A stretch of DNA of 64,000 bases from Citromicrobium sp. (GTDB lineage Bacteria > Pseudomonadota > Alphaproteobacteria > Sphingomonadales > Sphingomonadaceae). The position numbers and the translations under genes were made by a program. Of this stretch, positions 34,690-43,878 are shown one piece after another (the first letter of the stretch is position 1; each line of letters starts with the position of its first letter). The DNA lies in NCBI GenBank assembly GCA_002729695.1, contig PBYQ01000015.1, forward strand, positions 1-64,000. The letters are read 5' to 3'. The notes below the pieces were generated by a model, which made no database searches, was not told the origin of the DNA, and saw only the letters and a program-made list of their open reading frames with translations.

Positions 34690-35676
34690 ATGCGAGCATA
34701 CCGGACATTCGCTCTCGCGCTCGCCTGTGCTGCCTCGATGACAGGTCCCGCCGCCGCTCAGGAGAATATCGTGCAAGAGGATATCACGACGACCCATGCG
34801 GGGCTGCAGGGTGATCTTGCAGGGAGCATCGCAGGCACGCTCGCCGAAGGTACGCCCGCGATCCTGATCGTGCCCGGTTCTGGCCCGACCGATCGCGACG
34901 GCAACAGCCCGCTCGGCATTGCGGCGCAAAGCTACAAGCTGCTGGCCGACGCGCTCGCGCAACGCGGCATCGCCTCGGTCCGGATCGACAAGCGTGGCAT
35001 GTTCGGCAGCGCCGAGGCGGTGCCCGATCCCAACGACGTCACCGTGAACGACTATGTCGCCGACATCGAGAGCTGGGCGGAAGCTATCTCGGCGCGCAGC
35101 GGTGGCCAGTGCGTCTGGCTCCTCGGCCACAGCGAGGGCGGGCTGATGTCGATGGCGGCGACGGCGAAGGACGCCTCGCGTTATTGCGGGCTGCTTCTGG
35201 TGGCGAGCCCGGGGGTTAACACCGGCGATGTGATCCGCGCGCAGCTTGCGGCGAACCCCGCCAATGCGCCGATCATGCCGCAGGTGGACGCGATCATTGC
35301 GAAGCTGAAGGCGGGCGGGAGCGTGCCGCTGGACGAGATGCATCCCGGACTCATCCCGCTGTTCGGGCCGCAGGTGCAGGGCTTCGTCGGCAGCATGTTG
35401 CGCCAGGAGCCTGCCGAACTGATCGCCGCGCACGATCTGCCGGTGTTGATCGTAAACGGGCGCGAGGACCTGCAGACGCCCGCCGCCGACGCCGAAGCGC
35501 TGGCCGCGGCGCGGCCCGACGCCACGCTGGTCCTGCTCGACGGGGTGAACCACGTGCTCAAGCAGGTGCCACCGGGTGACCGCGCGGCCAACACTGCCAG
35601 CTACGGCAACCCCGATCTGCCGCTCGCGCCCGGCATTGCCGAGGCGATTGCGGACTTCGTCCTCGCGGAGCGTTAG
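34690..35676 (+). CDS. secreted alpha/beta hydrolase in the sdpRI operon
   Basis: A 328-residue alpha/beta hydrolase with a signal peptide (about 1-24, ending PAAAQ-E). The catalytic features are VPGSGPTDRDGN (oxyanion region), the nucleophile elbow GHSEGG (Ser148), NGREDLQTP (Asp) and GVNHVLK (His). It belongs to the periplasmic or secreted esterase/lipase type related to BAAT/acyl-CoA thioester hydrolase-like annotations. It begins two bases after sdpI stops, so it is translated with the SdpR/SdpI pair. It overlaps the convergent putP gene by four bases. Confidence 0.85.
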   Translation: MRAYRTFALALACAASMTGPAAAQENIVQEDITTTHAGLQGDLAGSIAGTLAEGTPAILIVPGSGPTDRDGNSPLGIAAQSYKLLADALAQRGIASVRIDKRGMFGSAEAVPDPNDVTVNDYVADIESWAEAISARSGGQCVWLLGHSEGGLMSMAATAKDASRYCGLLLVASPGVNTGDVIRAQLAANPANAPIMPQVDAIIAKLKAGGSVPLDEMHPGLIPLFGPQVQGFVGSMLRQEPAELIAAHDLPVLIVNGREDLQTPAADAEALAAARPDATLVLLDGVNHVLKQVPPGDRAANTASYGNPDLPLAPGIAEAIADFVLAER

Positions 35677-37157
35677 TCGGCCGCGACGGCGTAGCGATCG
35701 AGATCTTCGGTCCGGGTGGCGAGGCTGACCAGCACGGTCGCGATCGTCGCGGCGACGAAGCCGGGAATGATCTCGTACACGCCGGGCCCGCCCATGAAAG
35801 CGCCGTTCCAGCCTTGCGCGATCCAGAAGCCGACGGTCGCCGCGCCGACGATCAGTCCGGCCAGCGCACCGGTGCCGGTCATCCGCGGCCAGGTCAGCCC
35901 GAGCAGGATCAGCGGGCCGAACGCGGCGCCGAAGCCAGCCCACGCGTTGGACACGAGGCCCAGCACTTCGCTCTCCGGATCGCTCGCCACGAAGATCGCC
36001 GCCAGCGCCACGACCAGCACGCTGATCCGCCCGACATTCACCGCCTCGCGCTCACTCGCGTCGCGGCGCAGGAACAGGCGGTAGAAATCCTCTGTCAGCG
36101 AGCTGGAGGACACCAGCAGCTGCGACGAGATGGTGCTCATGATCGCGGCCAGCAGCGCGGCGAGCAGGAAGCCCGTTACCAGCGGGTGGAACAGCAGGTC
36201 GGCCAGCACGATGAAGATCGTCTCCGGATCGTCGACCACGATGCCGTTGCGGTCGGCATAGGCACGACCGGCGAGCCCGATGCCGAGCGAGCCGATCAGG
36301 CACACAAACATCCACACCAGCCCGATATTGCGCGCGGTCGCGACCTCGGGAATGCTGCGGATCGCCATGAAGCGCACGATGATGTGCGGCTGCCCGAAAT
36401 AGCCGAGCCCCCAGGTCACCGCGCTCAGCCAGCCGACCGCGGTCAGCCCGTTGGTCAGGCTGAGGAAGCCCGGCTGGACTTCGGTCAGGCTGTCGCCCGC
36501 GCTCCCGCCCGGGCCGAACATCACGACCAGCGGCATGACGACGAGCGCCAGCAGCATGATCACGCCCTGCACGAAATCGGTCAGGCTGACCGCAAGGAAC
36601 CCGCCGATCATCGTATAGGCGAGCACCACCAGCGCGGTCAGCCACACGCCCATCATGTAGTCGCTGACGCCGATATCGGGCAGCAGCGCGGGGAAGGCGG
36701 TTTCGAACAGCTTGCCGCCACCCACCAGGCCGGCGGCCGAATAGACCATGAAGAACACCACGATCACGATCGCCGAAACCACCCGCAGCGCCACGGCGCG
36801 GCTGGGGAAGCGGTTGGCCATGAATTCAGGGATAGTCAGCGCATTGCCCATCCGCTCGGTCTGTTCGCGCAGGCGGGGGGCGACGATCGTCCAGTTGAGC
36901 ACCGCGCCGACGAACAGCCCGATCCCGATCCACGCCTCGACCAGCCCGCTCGCGTACAGCGCGCCGGGCAGGCCCAGCAGCAGCCAGCCCGACATGTCGG
37001 ACGCCCCGGCGGAAAGCGCCGCGACCCCCGGAGACAGCCCGCGCCCGGCGAGCAGATAGCCTTCGGAAGTGTCGGTCGACTTCTTCCAGGCGAACAGGCC
37101 GATTCCGAGCATGAGCACGAAATAGGCGGCGAGCGAGATGAGTACCCCTGTCTGCAT
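35673..37157 (-). CDS. putP: sodium/proline symporter
   Basis: A 494-residue sodium:solute symporter (SSS family) with about 13 predicted helices, closest to PutP, which imports proline with Na+. Hallmarks are the YLLAGRGLSPGVAALSAGASDMSGWLLLGLPG N-terminal segment, the Na+/substrate helix ITTWGLGYFGQPHI-like segment (AVTWGLGYFGQPHIIVRFMAI) and STISSQLLVSSSSLTEDFYR. Expected in the inner membrane. No proline dehydrogenase gene is adjacent. Its end overlaps the hydrolase gene by four bases. Confidence 0.92.
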   Translation of the reverse strand: MQTGVLISLAAYFVLMLGIGLFAWKKSTDTSEGYLLAGRGLSPGVAALSAGASDMSGWLLLGLPGALYASGLVEAWIGIGLFVGAVLNWTIVAPRLREQTERMGNALTIPEFMANRFPSRAVALRVVSAIVIVVFFMVYSAAGLVGGGKLFETAFPALLPDIGVSDYMMGVWLTALVVLAYTMIGGFLAVSLTDFVQGVIMLLALVVMPLVVMFGPGGSAGDSLTEVQPGFLSLTNGLTAVGWLSAVTWGLGYFGQPHIIVRFMAIRSIPEVATARNIGLVWMFVCLIGSLGIGLAGRAYADRNGIVVDDPETIFIVLADLLFHPLVTGFLLAALLAAIMSTISSQLLVSSSSLTEDFYRLFLRRDASEREAVNVGRISVLVVALAAIFVASDPESEVLGLVSNAWAGFGAAFGPLILLGLTWPRMTGTGALAGLIVGAATVGFWIAQGWNGAFMGGPGVYEIIPGFVAATIATVLVSLATRTEDLDRYAVAAD

Positions 37158-37222
37158 GGCGCTGCTGCCTAACGTCTCTTAACCGGTTTGACCACCGTTG
37201 CCCCAAAATCGCCCGAGTCGCC

Positions 37223-38035
37223 CTAGTCCCACGCCATATCGACCCGCGCGCGATGCGCCTTGGGCGCGTCCTCCGTACGGCACGCCTCGCAGCAGCAATG
37301 CTCGCACTCCTCGCCCGCGCAGGTACATGCCGTGTCGAGCTTCGCGCCGCACTTGCAGCATTTGCACAGGCTCTCGCGCAGCTCCTTGCAGGCCTCCAGA
37401 TCCTTCACCAGCGTATCGATCCCGGCGAAGCGATCGCGCCGCGTGTCGATCGTCTTCGCGGTCTTGTCGGAGAAGGGCAGCGCGACGTTCACCGCGTGGC
37501 GCAGCAGCTGGAGGAAGTCGTTCTCCGCCTCCGCCGCCAGCCCGCGCGCCGCCGTCACCGCATCGCCCGCACCCACCAGGTCCGCCGCGCGGATCGAGGT
37601 CGGGTCGTCCGCCTCGGCAAGCGCGATCGCGCTGCTCTCGAAGCTCTCCTTCTCGCCCGTGGTCAGGTCGCCGCGCCGGGCGACCGCGTCGATCAGCGTC
37701 TGCGCCTTCTTGCGCCGCTTCGCCTTGGGATCGGGCGGCGGCGGCGGCTCGAGCGTCGAGACGGCCCACGCCAGCGCCATCATCCCCGCGCCGAGCATCG
37801 CGAACCCCACGAAGGCGAGGATCAGCCACACGCTGCCCGCCGCCCAGGTGCGCGGATCGAGCGCCACGTAAGCGGGCGCGCCGGACCCGTCGGGCGAGCC
37901 GGGGTCCGCGGTCGCGGGCACGACGCCGGGCGCGGCGTGTTCGGCGAACCACTGCGCCAGGCCGGGCGAGGCCACCAGCGCGACGATCAGCGCAACGGCC
38001 AGCGCGGCACCGAACCCCGACAGAGCATACTTCAT
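37223..38035 (-). CDS. membrane protein with Cys-rich C-terminus
   Basis: A 270-residue protein with two N-terminal hydrophobic helices (about 4-26 and 67-92), a Pro-rich turn, a long helical cytoplasmic segment (about 100-225) and an unusual C-terminus with 12 cysteines in about 35 residues (CKCCKCGAK...CTCAGEECEHCCCEACR), which looks metal-binding. ATG 38035 has an AGGGGA ribosome-binding site. The frame extends upstream into the intergenic region but without a start site. I recognise no family. Confidence 0.75.
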   Translation of the reverse strand: MKYALSGFGAALAVALIVALVASPGLAQWFAEHAAPGVVPATADPGSPDGSGAPAYVALDPRTWAAGSVWLILAFVGFAMLGAGMMALAWAVSTLEPPPPPDPKAKRRKKAQTLIDAVARRGDLTTGEKESFESSAIALAEADDPTSIRAADLVGAGDAVTAARGLAAEAENDFLQLLRHAVNVALPFSDKTAKTIDTRRDRFAGIDTLVKDLEACKELRESLCKCCKCGAKLDTACTCAGEECEHCCCEACRTEDAPKAHRARVDMAWD

Positions 38036-38429
38036 CGCAGCGAATCCCCTCCGCTTTGACGACCCGGGGAGCATACTGTCAGCGCAGGAGCGATTCTGGC
38101 AAGCGCCCGGCACGCCCCCGGTCGGATAGGGTGTGCATTGTGGCGAAACCGCACGCACGCCCATCGCCGCCGCCACGACGGGCGAGTGGGGTGGAGCGAG
38201 GCCTGACACACCTGACACAGTGTCCAGGGTTGAAATCCCCTCGATCAACAGGGCGCGACTGATCGAGCCACTAGATCACCGCGCGAGCGAGGACGAAGAC
38301 GCGAACGAGAAGAAAGAGCCGGAGCGCAAAAGCGCGACGCCGGTATAGCGCGGGGTGGGGGAGTAGGAAAATCATCGGGTTGTCCGGCGACTCCGCTGCG
38401 CTAAGACCGAATGAACGGAGGGGCGCACT
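38036..38429. other. 394-base intergenic region upstream of the restriction-modification gene
   Basis: It holds the second copy of the 24-bp repeat (38202-38225) and no gene that I can support. The last 14 bases before ATG 38430 carry a strong ACGGAGGGG ribosome-binding site. I see no clear promoter or terminator. Confidence 0.6.
38202..38225. repeat. 24-bp exact repeat, copy 2
   Basis: Identical to 9363-9386 in the same orientation, including the internal palindrome GACACAGTGTC. Here it is 167 bases upstream of the Cys-rich protein's start and about 205 bases upstream of the restriction-modification gene. Confidence 0.9.
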
Positions 38430-41400
38430 ATGGATATTGCCGGGTATCTCGATCAGGTCAGGTTGAAGTTCGAAACGGGCCACGCGACCGAGCATAGCTA
38501 TCGCGCCGCGCTGGAAACGCTGTTCCAGTCGATCGACCCCAACATCGAGGTCATCAACGAACCCAAGCGGTCCGAGGGCGGGATGCCCGATTTCCTGTTC
38601 CAGAGGAACGGGGTGGCATTCGGCTGGGCCGAGGCGAAGGACATCGACAAGGATGTCATCAAGCTGAAGGGCTACAGCGTCGAACAGCGCAAGCGGTACG
38701 AGAACGCTTACCCCAACCTGCTCTACACCAACGGCGTCGATTTCGAATTCATCCGCAACAAGGAGGTCGTGCACCACACCTCGATCGCGGACTTCATGGG
38801 CGATCTGGGCGGGCTGCAACCGCTGCCCGACAAGTTCGGCGAGCTGGAGCGGCAGCTGAAGCTGTTCGTCGAGCAAAAGCCGATCAGCATCCGCAGCGCG
38901 CAGAAGCTGGCGGAAATGATGGCGGGCAAGGCGGCGATCATCAAGGACGAGGTCGGGATTGCGCTGGCCGAGGATGCGGAGTTTCGCACCGGCCTCGGGC
39001 GGCAGTACAACACGTTCAAGGACAACCTGCTGCCCAACCTGACGCCGGGTGAGTTCGCGGACATCTACGCCGAAACGATCACCTACGGCATGTTCGCAGC
39101 GCGCCTGCACGACGATACGCTGGATACGTTCAGCAGGCAGGAGGCGCTGGAAAAGCTGCCCAAGTCCAACCCCTTCCTGCGCGGCCTCTTCCAGTACGTG
39201 GCCGGATACGACATTCCCGACCGCCTGAAATATGTCGTCGACGATTTGTCGGAGGTCCTGCGGGCGAGCGACCCGCATTCGCTATTCGCCGATTTTGGCC
39301 ACTTCACCGCCCGCAACGATCCCTTTATCCATTTCTACGAGACCTTCCTCGCCGCTTACAATCCGAAGAAGCGCAAGGCGCGCGGCGTCTGGTACACGCC
39401 CGAGCCGGTGGTCGACTTCATCGTCCGCGCGGTCGACGACGTGCTGAAGACCGAATTCGGCATTGCCGACGGGCTGGCCGATACGGGCAAGGTGACCGTG
39501 GACTGGGACACCGGGCAGACCGACAAGAAGGGCAAGCCCGTAACGATCCGCAAGGACGTGCACCGGGTGCAGATCCTCGACCCGGCGACGGGCACGGGCA
39601 CCTTCCTCGCCAAGACCGTGCAGACCATTGCCGACCGGGTGAAGGCGCGCGCGCCGGGCAAGTGGAGTTCCTATGTCGAGGAAGACCTGCTGCCGCGCCT
39701 GCACGGCTTCGAGCTGCTGATGGCGAGCTATGCCATGTGCCACATGAAGCTGGACATGCAGCTGACCGAAAGCGGCTATGTGCCTTCGCGGAACCCGCCG
39801 CGCCTCTCCGTGTGGCTGACCAACGCGCTCGAACCCGCCGAGCGCGAGGTGAAGGACCTGTTCTTCCAGCAGCTGGCCGACGAGGCGCGTGGCGCAAGCG
39901 AGGTGAAGCGGCAGACGCCAATCATGTGTGTGATCGGGAATCCGCCCTATTCTGGCATTTCTCAGAACAACGGAGAATGGATCACACAGCTGATCGAGGA
40001 TTACAAATACGTCGATGGCGAGCACTTCGGTGAGCGCAAGCATTGGCTCCACGACGACTACGTGAAGTTCATCCGAATGTCCGAGGAGATGATCGCCAAG
40101 AATCCTTCAGGCGGTGTGCTAGGGTTCATCACCAACCACGGTTATCTCGACAACCCGACCTTTCGCGGGATGCGTTGGCATCTGCTCAAAACCTTCGACA
40201 AGATTTGGGTACTCGATCTGCACGGAAATTCGAACAAGTTAGAAGTTTCGCCCGACGGTTCAGAAGATCAGAATGTCTTTGACATCCAACAGGGTGTGGC
40301 ACTCATAATCGCGGTGAGAAAAAGTCAGGGGAATGCTGCCCTGGCCGATGTACATCATGGCCATTTGTGGGGAAGCCGAACCGGAAAAAGCGAAGCGCTG
40401 GGTGGCGGTACTCGAGAGACCTTGATCTCTGACGTACTTACAGTTGAGTCACCAAAGTTCGATTTTGTCCCACGCGATACTGAGCAGGCTGACCGTTACG
40501 GCGCAGGGTTTCGGGTGCCTGACCTTGTGCGTGCAAACGTGACTGGCATCGTCACAATGGGCGACGGCTTTATCTTGGCGCAGTCTAAATCTGACCTACA
40601 GCAAAACCTCGACTTCTTGCTCCAGTCGGGTTGCTCCGAGAGCGAATTGAAATCTAAGTTTGGCTTAGGTAAAAACTACGCGAAATGGGTGATCGGAAAC
40701 AGAAACGACATTAAGGTCGATCCATCTCTGATGGTGCCAATGGCTTATCGTCCATTTGATGATCGCTGGACCTATTTCGACAATAAGCTGCTCTGGCGAT
40801 GGCGACGGGAGGTGATGCGCCATCTGGTCGGCAGGAGCAATCTTGACCTGATGCTCACGAGGCAAACTAAAGATCAACCTGGGGCACTCGTCACCGACAC
40901 GATTGCAGCTCACAAAGCGTTCAGCGCTTACGATATAACCTACAACTTCCCTCTCTATCTCTATCCAGACGACTATGCCGAACAAACCGACGCGCTCGCC
41001 CCCACCGAGCGCACGCTGAACCTCGACACCAAGCTCTACGCGAAAATCTGCAAGTCTGCCGGTATAGATCCGAAAAATACCGCTGGGCCAAACGACGATT
41101 TCCGCGCGCCCACCGGCGATGCGCGCCCGTCCGAGGTCAAGGTATTCGACTATATCTACGGCGTGCTGCACTCGCCGGACTATCGTGAGACCTTCGCCGA
41201 ATTCCTCAAGATCGACTTCCCGCGTATTCCCTACCCGGCAAGCCCCGAAGTGTTCGAACACGTCAGCGAGAAGGGCGAAGCGCTGCGTCGGCTGCATCTG
41301 ATGGAACCCGCCGCCGTCGGTGAGGCGAACTATCCCTTCATGGGTGATGCCGAAGAGGGCGAGGAAGACAGCGTCGTCGCGTCCGGCCATCCAAAGCTGA

Positions 41401-41633
41401 AGGACGGACGGGTCTATATAAACAAGACGCAGTATTTCGATGGCGTGCCGCAGGTCGCGTGGGACTTCTACATCGGCGGTTACCAGCCCGCGCAGAAATG
41501 GCTCAAAGACCGCAAGGGCCGCGCGCTCTCCTACGCGGATATCGGCCACTACCAGAGCATCGTCAAAATCCTGGTCGAAACCGACCGGATCATGCGCGAG
41601 ATCGAATTGCCGCTGGACGTTGCCAGCGACTAG
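38430..41633 (+). CDS. Type IIG/ISP-like fused restriction endonuclease-methyltransferase
   Basis: A 1067-residue single-chain restriction-modification protein. The N-terminus carries a PD-(D/E)xK-type nuclease core (P53-D54 in EGGMPDFLFQ; E68-x-K70 in WAEAKD). A central N6-adenine methyltransferase domain has motif I LDPATGTGTFL (about 382-392) and motif IV NPPY (about 503-506). The C-terminal third resembles the Type ISP target-recognition/C-terminal region. No helicase motifs are obvious between nuclease and methylase, so the Type IIG form is favoured over true ISP. No separate methylase or specificity gene is adjacent. Roughly 40.2-41.05 kb is visibly AT-richer than the rest, as expected if the recognition region was exchanged. 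Confidence 0.88.
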   Translation: MDIAGYLDQVRLKFETGHATEHSYRAALETLFQSIDPNIEVINEPKRSEGGMPDFLFQRNGVAFGWAEAKDIDKDVIKLKGYSVEQRKRYENAYPNLLYTNGVDFEFIRNKEVVHHTSIADFMGDLGGLQPLPDKFGELERQLKLFVEQKPISIRSAQKLAEMMAGKAAIIKDEVGIALAEDAEFRTGLGRQYNTFKDNLLPNLTPGEFADIYAETITYGMFAARLHDDTLDTFSRQEALEKLPKSNPFLRGLFQYVAGYDIPDRLKYVVDDLSEVLRASDPHSLFADFGHFTARNDPFIHFYETFLAAYNPKKRKARGVWYTPEPVVDFIVRAVDDVLKTEFGIADGLADTGKVTVDWDTGQTDKKGKPVTIRKDVHRVQILDPATGTGTFLAKTVQTIADRVKARAPGKWSSYVEEDLLPRLHGFELLMASYAMCHMKLDMQLTESGYVPSRNPPRLSVWLTNALEPAEREVKDLFFQQLADEARGASEVKRQTPIMCVIGNPPYSGISQNNGEWITQLIEDYKYVDGEHFGERKHWLHDDYVKFIRMSEEMIAKNPSGGVLGFITNHGYLDNPTFRGMRWHLLKTFDKIWVLDLHGNSNKLEVSPDGSEDQNVFDIQQGVALIIAVRKSQGNAALADVHHGHLWGSRTGKSEALGGGTRETLISDVLTVESPKFDFVPRDTEQADRYGAGFRVPDLVRANVTGIVTMGDGFILAQSKSDLQQNLDFLLQSGCSESELKSKFGLGKNYAKWVIGNRNDIKVDPSLMVPMAYRPFDDRWTYFDNKLLWRWRREVMRHLVGRSNLDLMLTRQTKDQPGALVTDTIAAHKAFSAYDITYNFPLYLYPDDYAEQTDALAPTERTLNLDTKLYAKICKSAGIDPKNTAGPNDDFRAPTGDARPSEVKVFDYIYGVLHSPDYRETFAEFLKIDFPRIPYPASPEVFEHVSEKGEALRRLHLMEPAAVGEANYPFMGDAEEGEEDSVVASGHPKLKDGRVYINKTQYFDGVPQVAWDFYIGGYQPAQKWLKDRKGRALSYADIGHYQSIVKILVETDRIMREIELPLDVASD

Positions 41634-41639
41634 GCAGAC

Positions 41640-41733
41640 CCGTTCGCCCTGAGCCTGTCGAAGGGTTGCACTTTCTTCCAGTGCAGCACCTGCCAAAAAT
41701 AGGGCAGTGCTTCGACAAGCTCAGCACGAACGG
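41640..41733. repeat. palindromic intergenic repeat, family A, copy 2
   Basis: Arms at 41640-41663 and 41710-41733 form the same inverted repeat as the copy at 7593-7658, with a longer centre that itself contains a small GCACT...AGTGC hairpin. It sits between the convergent restriction-modification and typA genes and may terminate both transcripts. Confidence 0.9.
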
Positions 41734-41748
41734 TTGAGGAGTAACCCC

Positions 41749-43575
41749 TTAGCTATCCATCTTGCGCTTGTGGCGCTTGCGCTCGTGGGGGTCGAGGTGG
41801 CGTTTGCGCAGGCGGATGTTCTGGGGGGTGACTTCGACCATCTCGTCGTCGTCGATATAGGCGATCGCCTGTTCCAGCGTCATCACACGCGGCGGGGTGA
41901 GGCGGATCGCGTCGTCCTTGCCGGTCGAGCGGAAGTTGGTCAGCTGCTTCGACTTCATCGGGTTGACTTCGAGATCGTCGGGCTTGGCGTTCTCGCCGAT
42001 GATCATGCCTTCGTAGATCTTCGCGCCGCCGCCGATGAACAGCTCGCCGCGGTCCTCCAGCGCGTTCAATGCGTAGGGCACCGCCTCGCCCGGCACCATC
42101 GAGATCAGCACGCCGTTCTGGCGGCCTTCGATCGGGCCCTTGTAGACGTCGTACTTCTCGAACAGACGGTTCATGATCCCCGTGCCGCGCGTGTCGGACA
42201 GGAATTCGCCGTGGTAGCCGATCAGGCCGCGGCTCGGCGCGGAGAAGGTGATGCGCGTCTTGCCCTGGCCCGAGGGGCGCATCTCGGTCAGCTCGGCCTT
42301 GCGGCGCTGCATCTTCTCGACGACCGTGCCGGAGAATTCGTCGTCCACGTCGATAAGGACGGTTTCGTACGGCTCCTGCCGCTGGCCGTTCTCTTCCTTG
42401 AACAGCACGCGCGGGCGCGAAATGCCGAGTTCGAAGCCTTCGCGGCGCATCGTCTCGATCAGCACGCCCAGCTGCAGTTCGCCGCGGCCCGCGACCTCGA
42501 AGCTGTCCTTGTCGTCGGCTTCGGTCACGCGGATGGCGACGTTGGTTTCCGCTTCGCGCATCAGGCGGTCGCGGATCATGCGGCTGGTCACCTTGTCGCC
42601 CTCGCGGCCCGCGAGCGGGCTGTCGTTGACGGCAAAGCGCATCGCGAGCGTGGGCGGGTCGATCGGCTGCGCGGCGATCGGTTCCTTCACCGCAGGGTCG
42701 GCGATGGTGTTGGCGACGGTGGCCTTCTCGAGGCCGGCCATCGCGATGATGTCGCCCGCCTGCGCGCTGTCGACCGGGACGCGCTCGAGCCCGTCGAAGC
42801 TCATCAGCTTGGTCGCGCGGCCGACTTCGATCACCTTGCCGTCGCGGTCGAGCGCATGGATCGGGTCGTTGACCTTGATCTTGCCCTGCTGGACGCGGCC
42901 GGTGAGCACGCGGCCCATGAAGTTGTCGCGGTCGAGCAGCGTGGCGAGGAAGGCGAAGGGGCCGTCGGTGTCGAGGCCGGGGGGCGGCACGTGGTCGACG
43001 ATCAGCTTGAACAGCGGCTGGAGGTCGCCTTCGCGCGCGTTCTCGTCCTCGCTCGCATAGCCGTCGCGGCCCGAGGCCCACAGGCTGGGGAATTCGAGCT
43101 GCTCGTCGTTCGCGTCGAGATTGGCGAACAGGTCGAACACTTCGTCGAGCACTTCCTGCGGGCGCGCGTCGGCGCGGTCGATCTTGTTGACCACCACGAT
43201 GGGGCGCAGGCCCAGCGCGAGCGCCTTGCCGGTGACGAACTTGGTCTGCGGCATCGGGCCTTCGGCGGAATCGACCAGCAGGATGACGCCGTCGACCATC
43301 GAGAGGATACGCTCCACCTCGCCGCCGAAGTCGGCGTGGCCGGGGGTGTCGACGATGTTGATCCGCGTGGTTTCGCCCTCATGCTCCCACTCCACGCTGG
43401 TGCACTTGGCGAGGATGGTGATCCCGCGTTCCTTTTCGAGGTCGCCGGAATCCATGGCGCGCTCTTCGACGCGCTGGTTCTCGCGGAAGGTGCCGGACTG
43501 GCGGAAGAGCTGGTCGACCAGCGTGGTCTTGCCATGGTCGACGTGGGCGATGATCGCGATATTGCGTAGGGACAC
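41749..43575 (-). CDS. typA: ribosome-dependent GTPase TypA/BipA
   Basis: A 608-residue translational GTPase with the G1 loop AHVDHGKTT (10-18), switch/G3 [15 protein letters not shown]4 [14 protein letters not shown]-like domains III and V and the unique C-terminal BipA domain ([23 protein letters not shown]). It aids 50S assembly and stress adaptation, especially in the cold. The start is GTG 43575, giving the conserved [16 protein letters not shown]. No Shine-Dalgarno is obvious. The 302 bases upstream are shared with the divergent TonB receptor. Confidence 0.97.
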   Translation of the reverse strand: MSLRNIAIIAHVDHGKTTLVDQLFRQSGTFRENQRVEERAMDSGDLEKERGITILAKCTSVEWEHEGETTRINIVDTPGHADFGGEVERILSMVDGVILLVDSAEGPMPQTKFVTGKALALGLRPIVVVNKIDRADARPQEVLDEVFDLFANLDANDEQLEFPSLWASGRDGYASEDENAREGDLQPLFKLIVDHVPPPGLDTDGPFAFLATLLDRDNFMGRVLTGRVQQGKIKVNDPIHALDRDGKVIEVGRATKLMSFDGLERVPVDSAQAGDIIAMAGLEKATVANTIADPAVKEPIAAQPIDPPTLAMRFAVNDSPLAGREGDKVTSRMIRDRLMREAETNVAIRVTEADDKDSFEVAGRGELQLGVLIETMRREGFELGISRPRVLFKEENGQRQEPYETVLIDVDDEFSGTVVEKMQRRKAELTEMRPSGQGKTRITFSAPSRGLIGYHGEFLSDTRGTGIMNRLFEKYDVYKGPIEGRQNGVLISMVPGEAVPYALNALEDRGELFIGGGAKIYEGMIIGENAKPDDLEVNPMKSKQLTNFRSTGKDDAIRLTPPRVMTLEQAIAYIDDDEMVEVTPQNIRLRKRHLDPHERKRHKRKMDS

Positions 43576-43878
43576 GGGCTAAACTGCTTTCGGGGAGAGG
43601 AGAAGGGAGGTGCCTGGCGAACGACCGCCAAACTCTTTCGCGATGCCCTTAGCGGTCAGTCTGCTGCGCTGCAACACATCACGAGTCGACCGATAGATGT
43701 ACCATTCCGCTACGGCATCCGTATTCGGCCGCATACGAATGTGCCGTTTTGGCAACAGATCGGCCCGCAGCCTGCGGTTTCCCTCATTTTCGCGGTTGAG
43801 CGACTGCCAGCCACGGTTTATTGACGGCACGTTAAGCGCAAAGACTGCGCACGGGATCACTGAGAGAGGATGCACCTG
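43576..43878. other. 303-base divergent region between typA and the TonB receptor
   Basis: No convincing gene. It should hold two promoters back to back. An ATTCG-GCCGCATA-CGAAT inverted repeat lies near 43723-43740. A 51-codon minus-strand ORF ending at 43579 exists but is not supported. The receptor's ribosome-binding site AGAGAGGA is at 43863-43870. Confidence 0.6.

Noticed and set aside
41707..43569. 620-codon plus-strand frame across typA
   Set aside because: Antisense of the certain typA gene; the translation is biased to Val/Ala/Asp/His, as expected from codon third-position GC bias.
43579..43734. 51-codon minus-strand ORF ending four bases before typA
   Set aside because: No ribosome-binding site, no recognisable sequence, and it fills the promoter region; an upstream ORF of typA is possible but unsupported.
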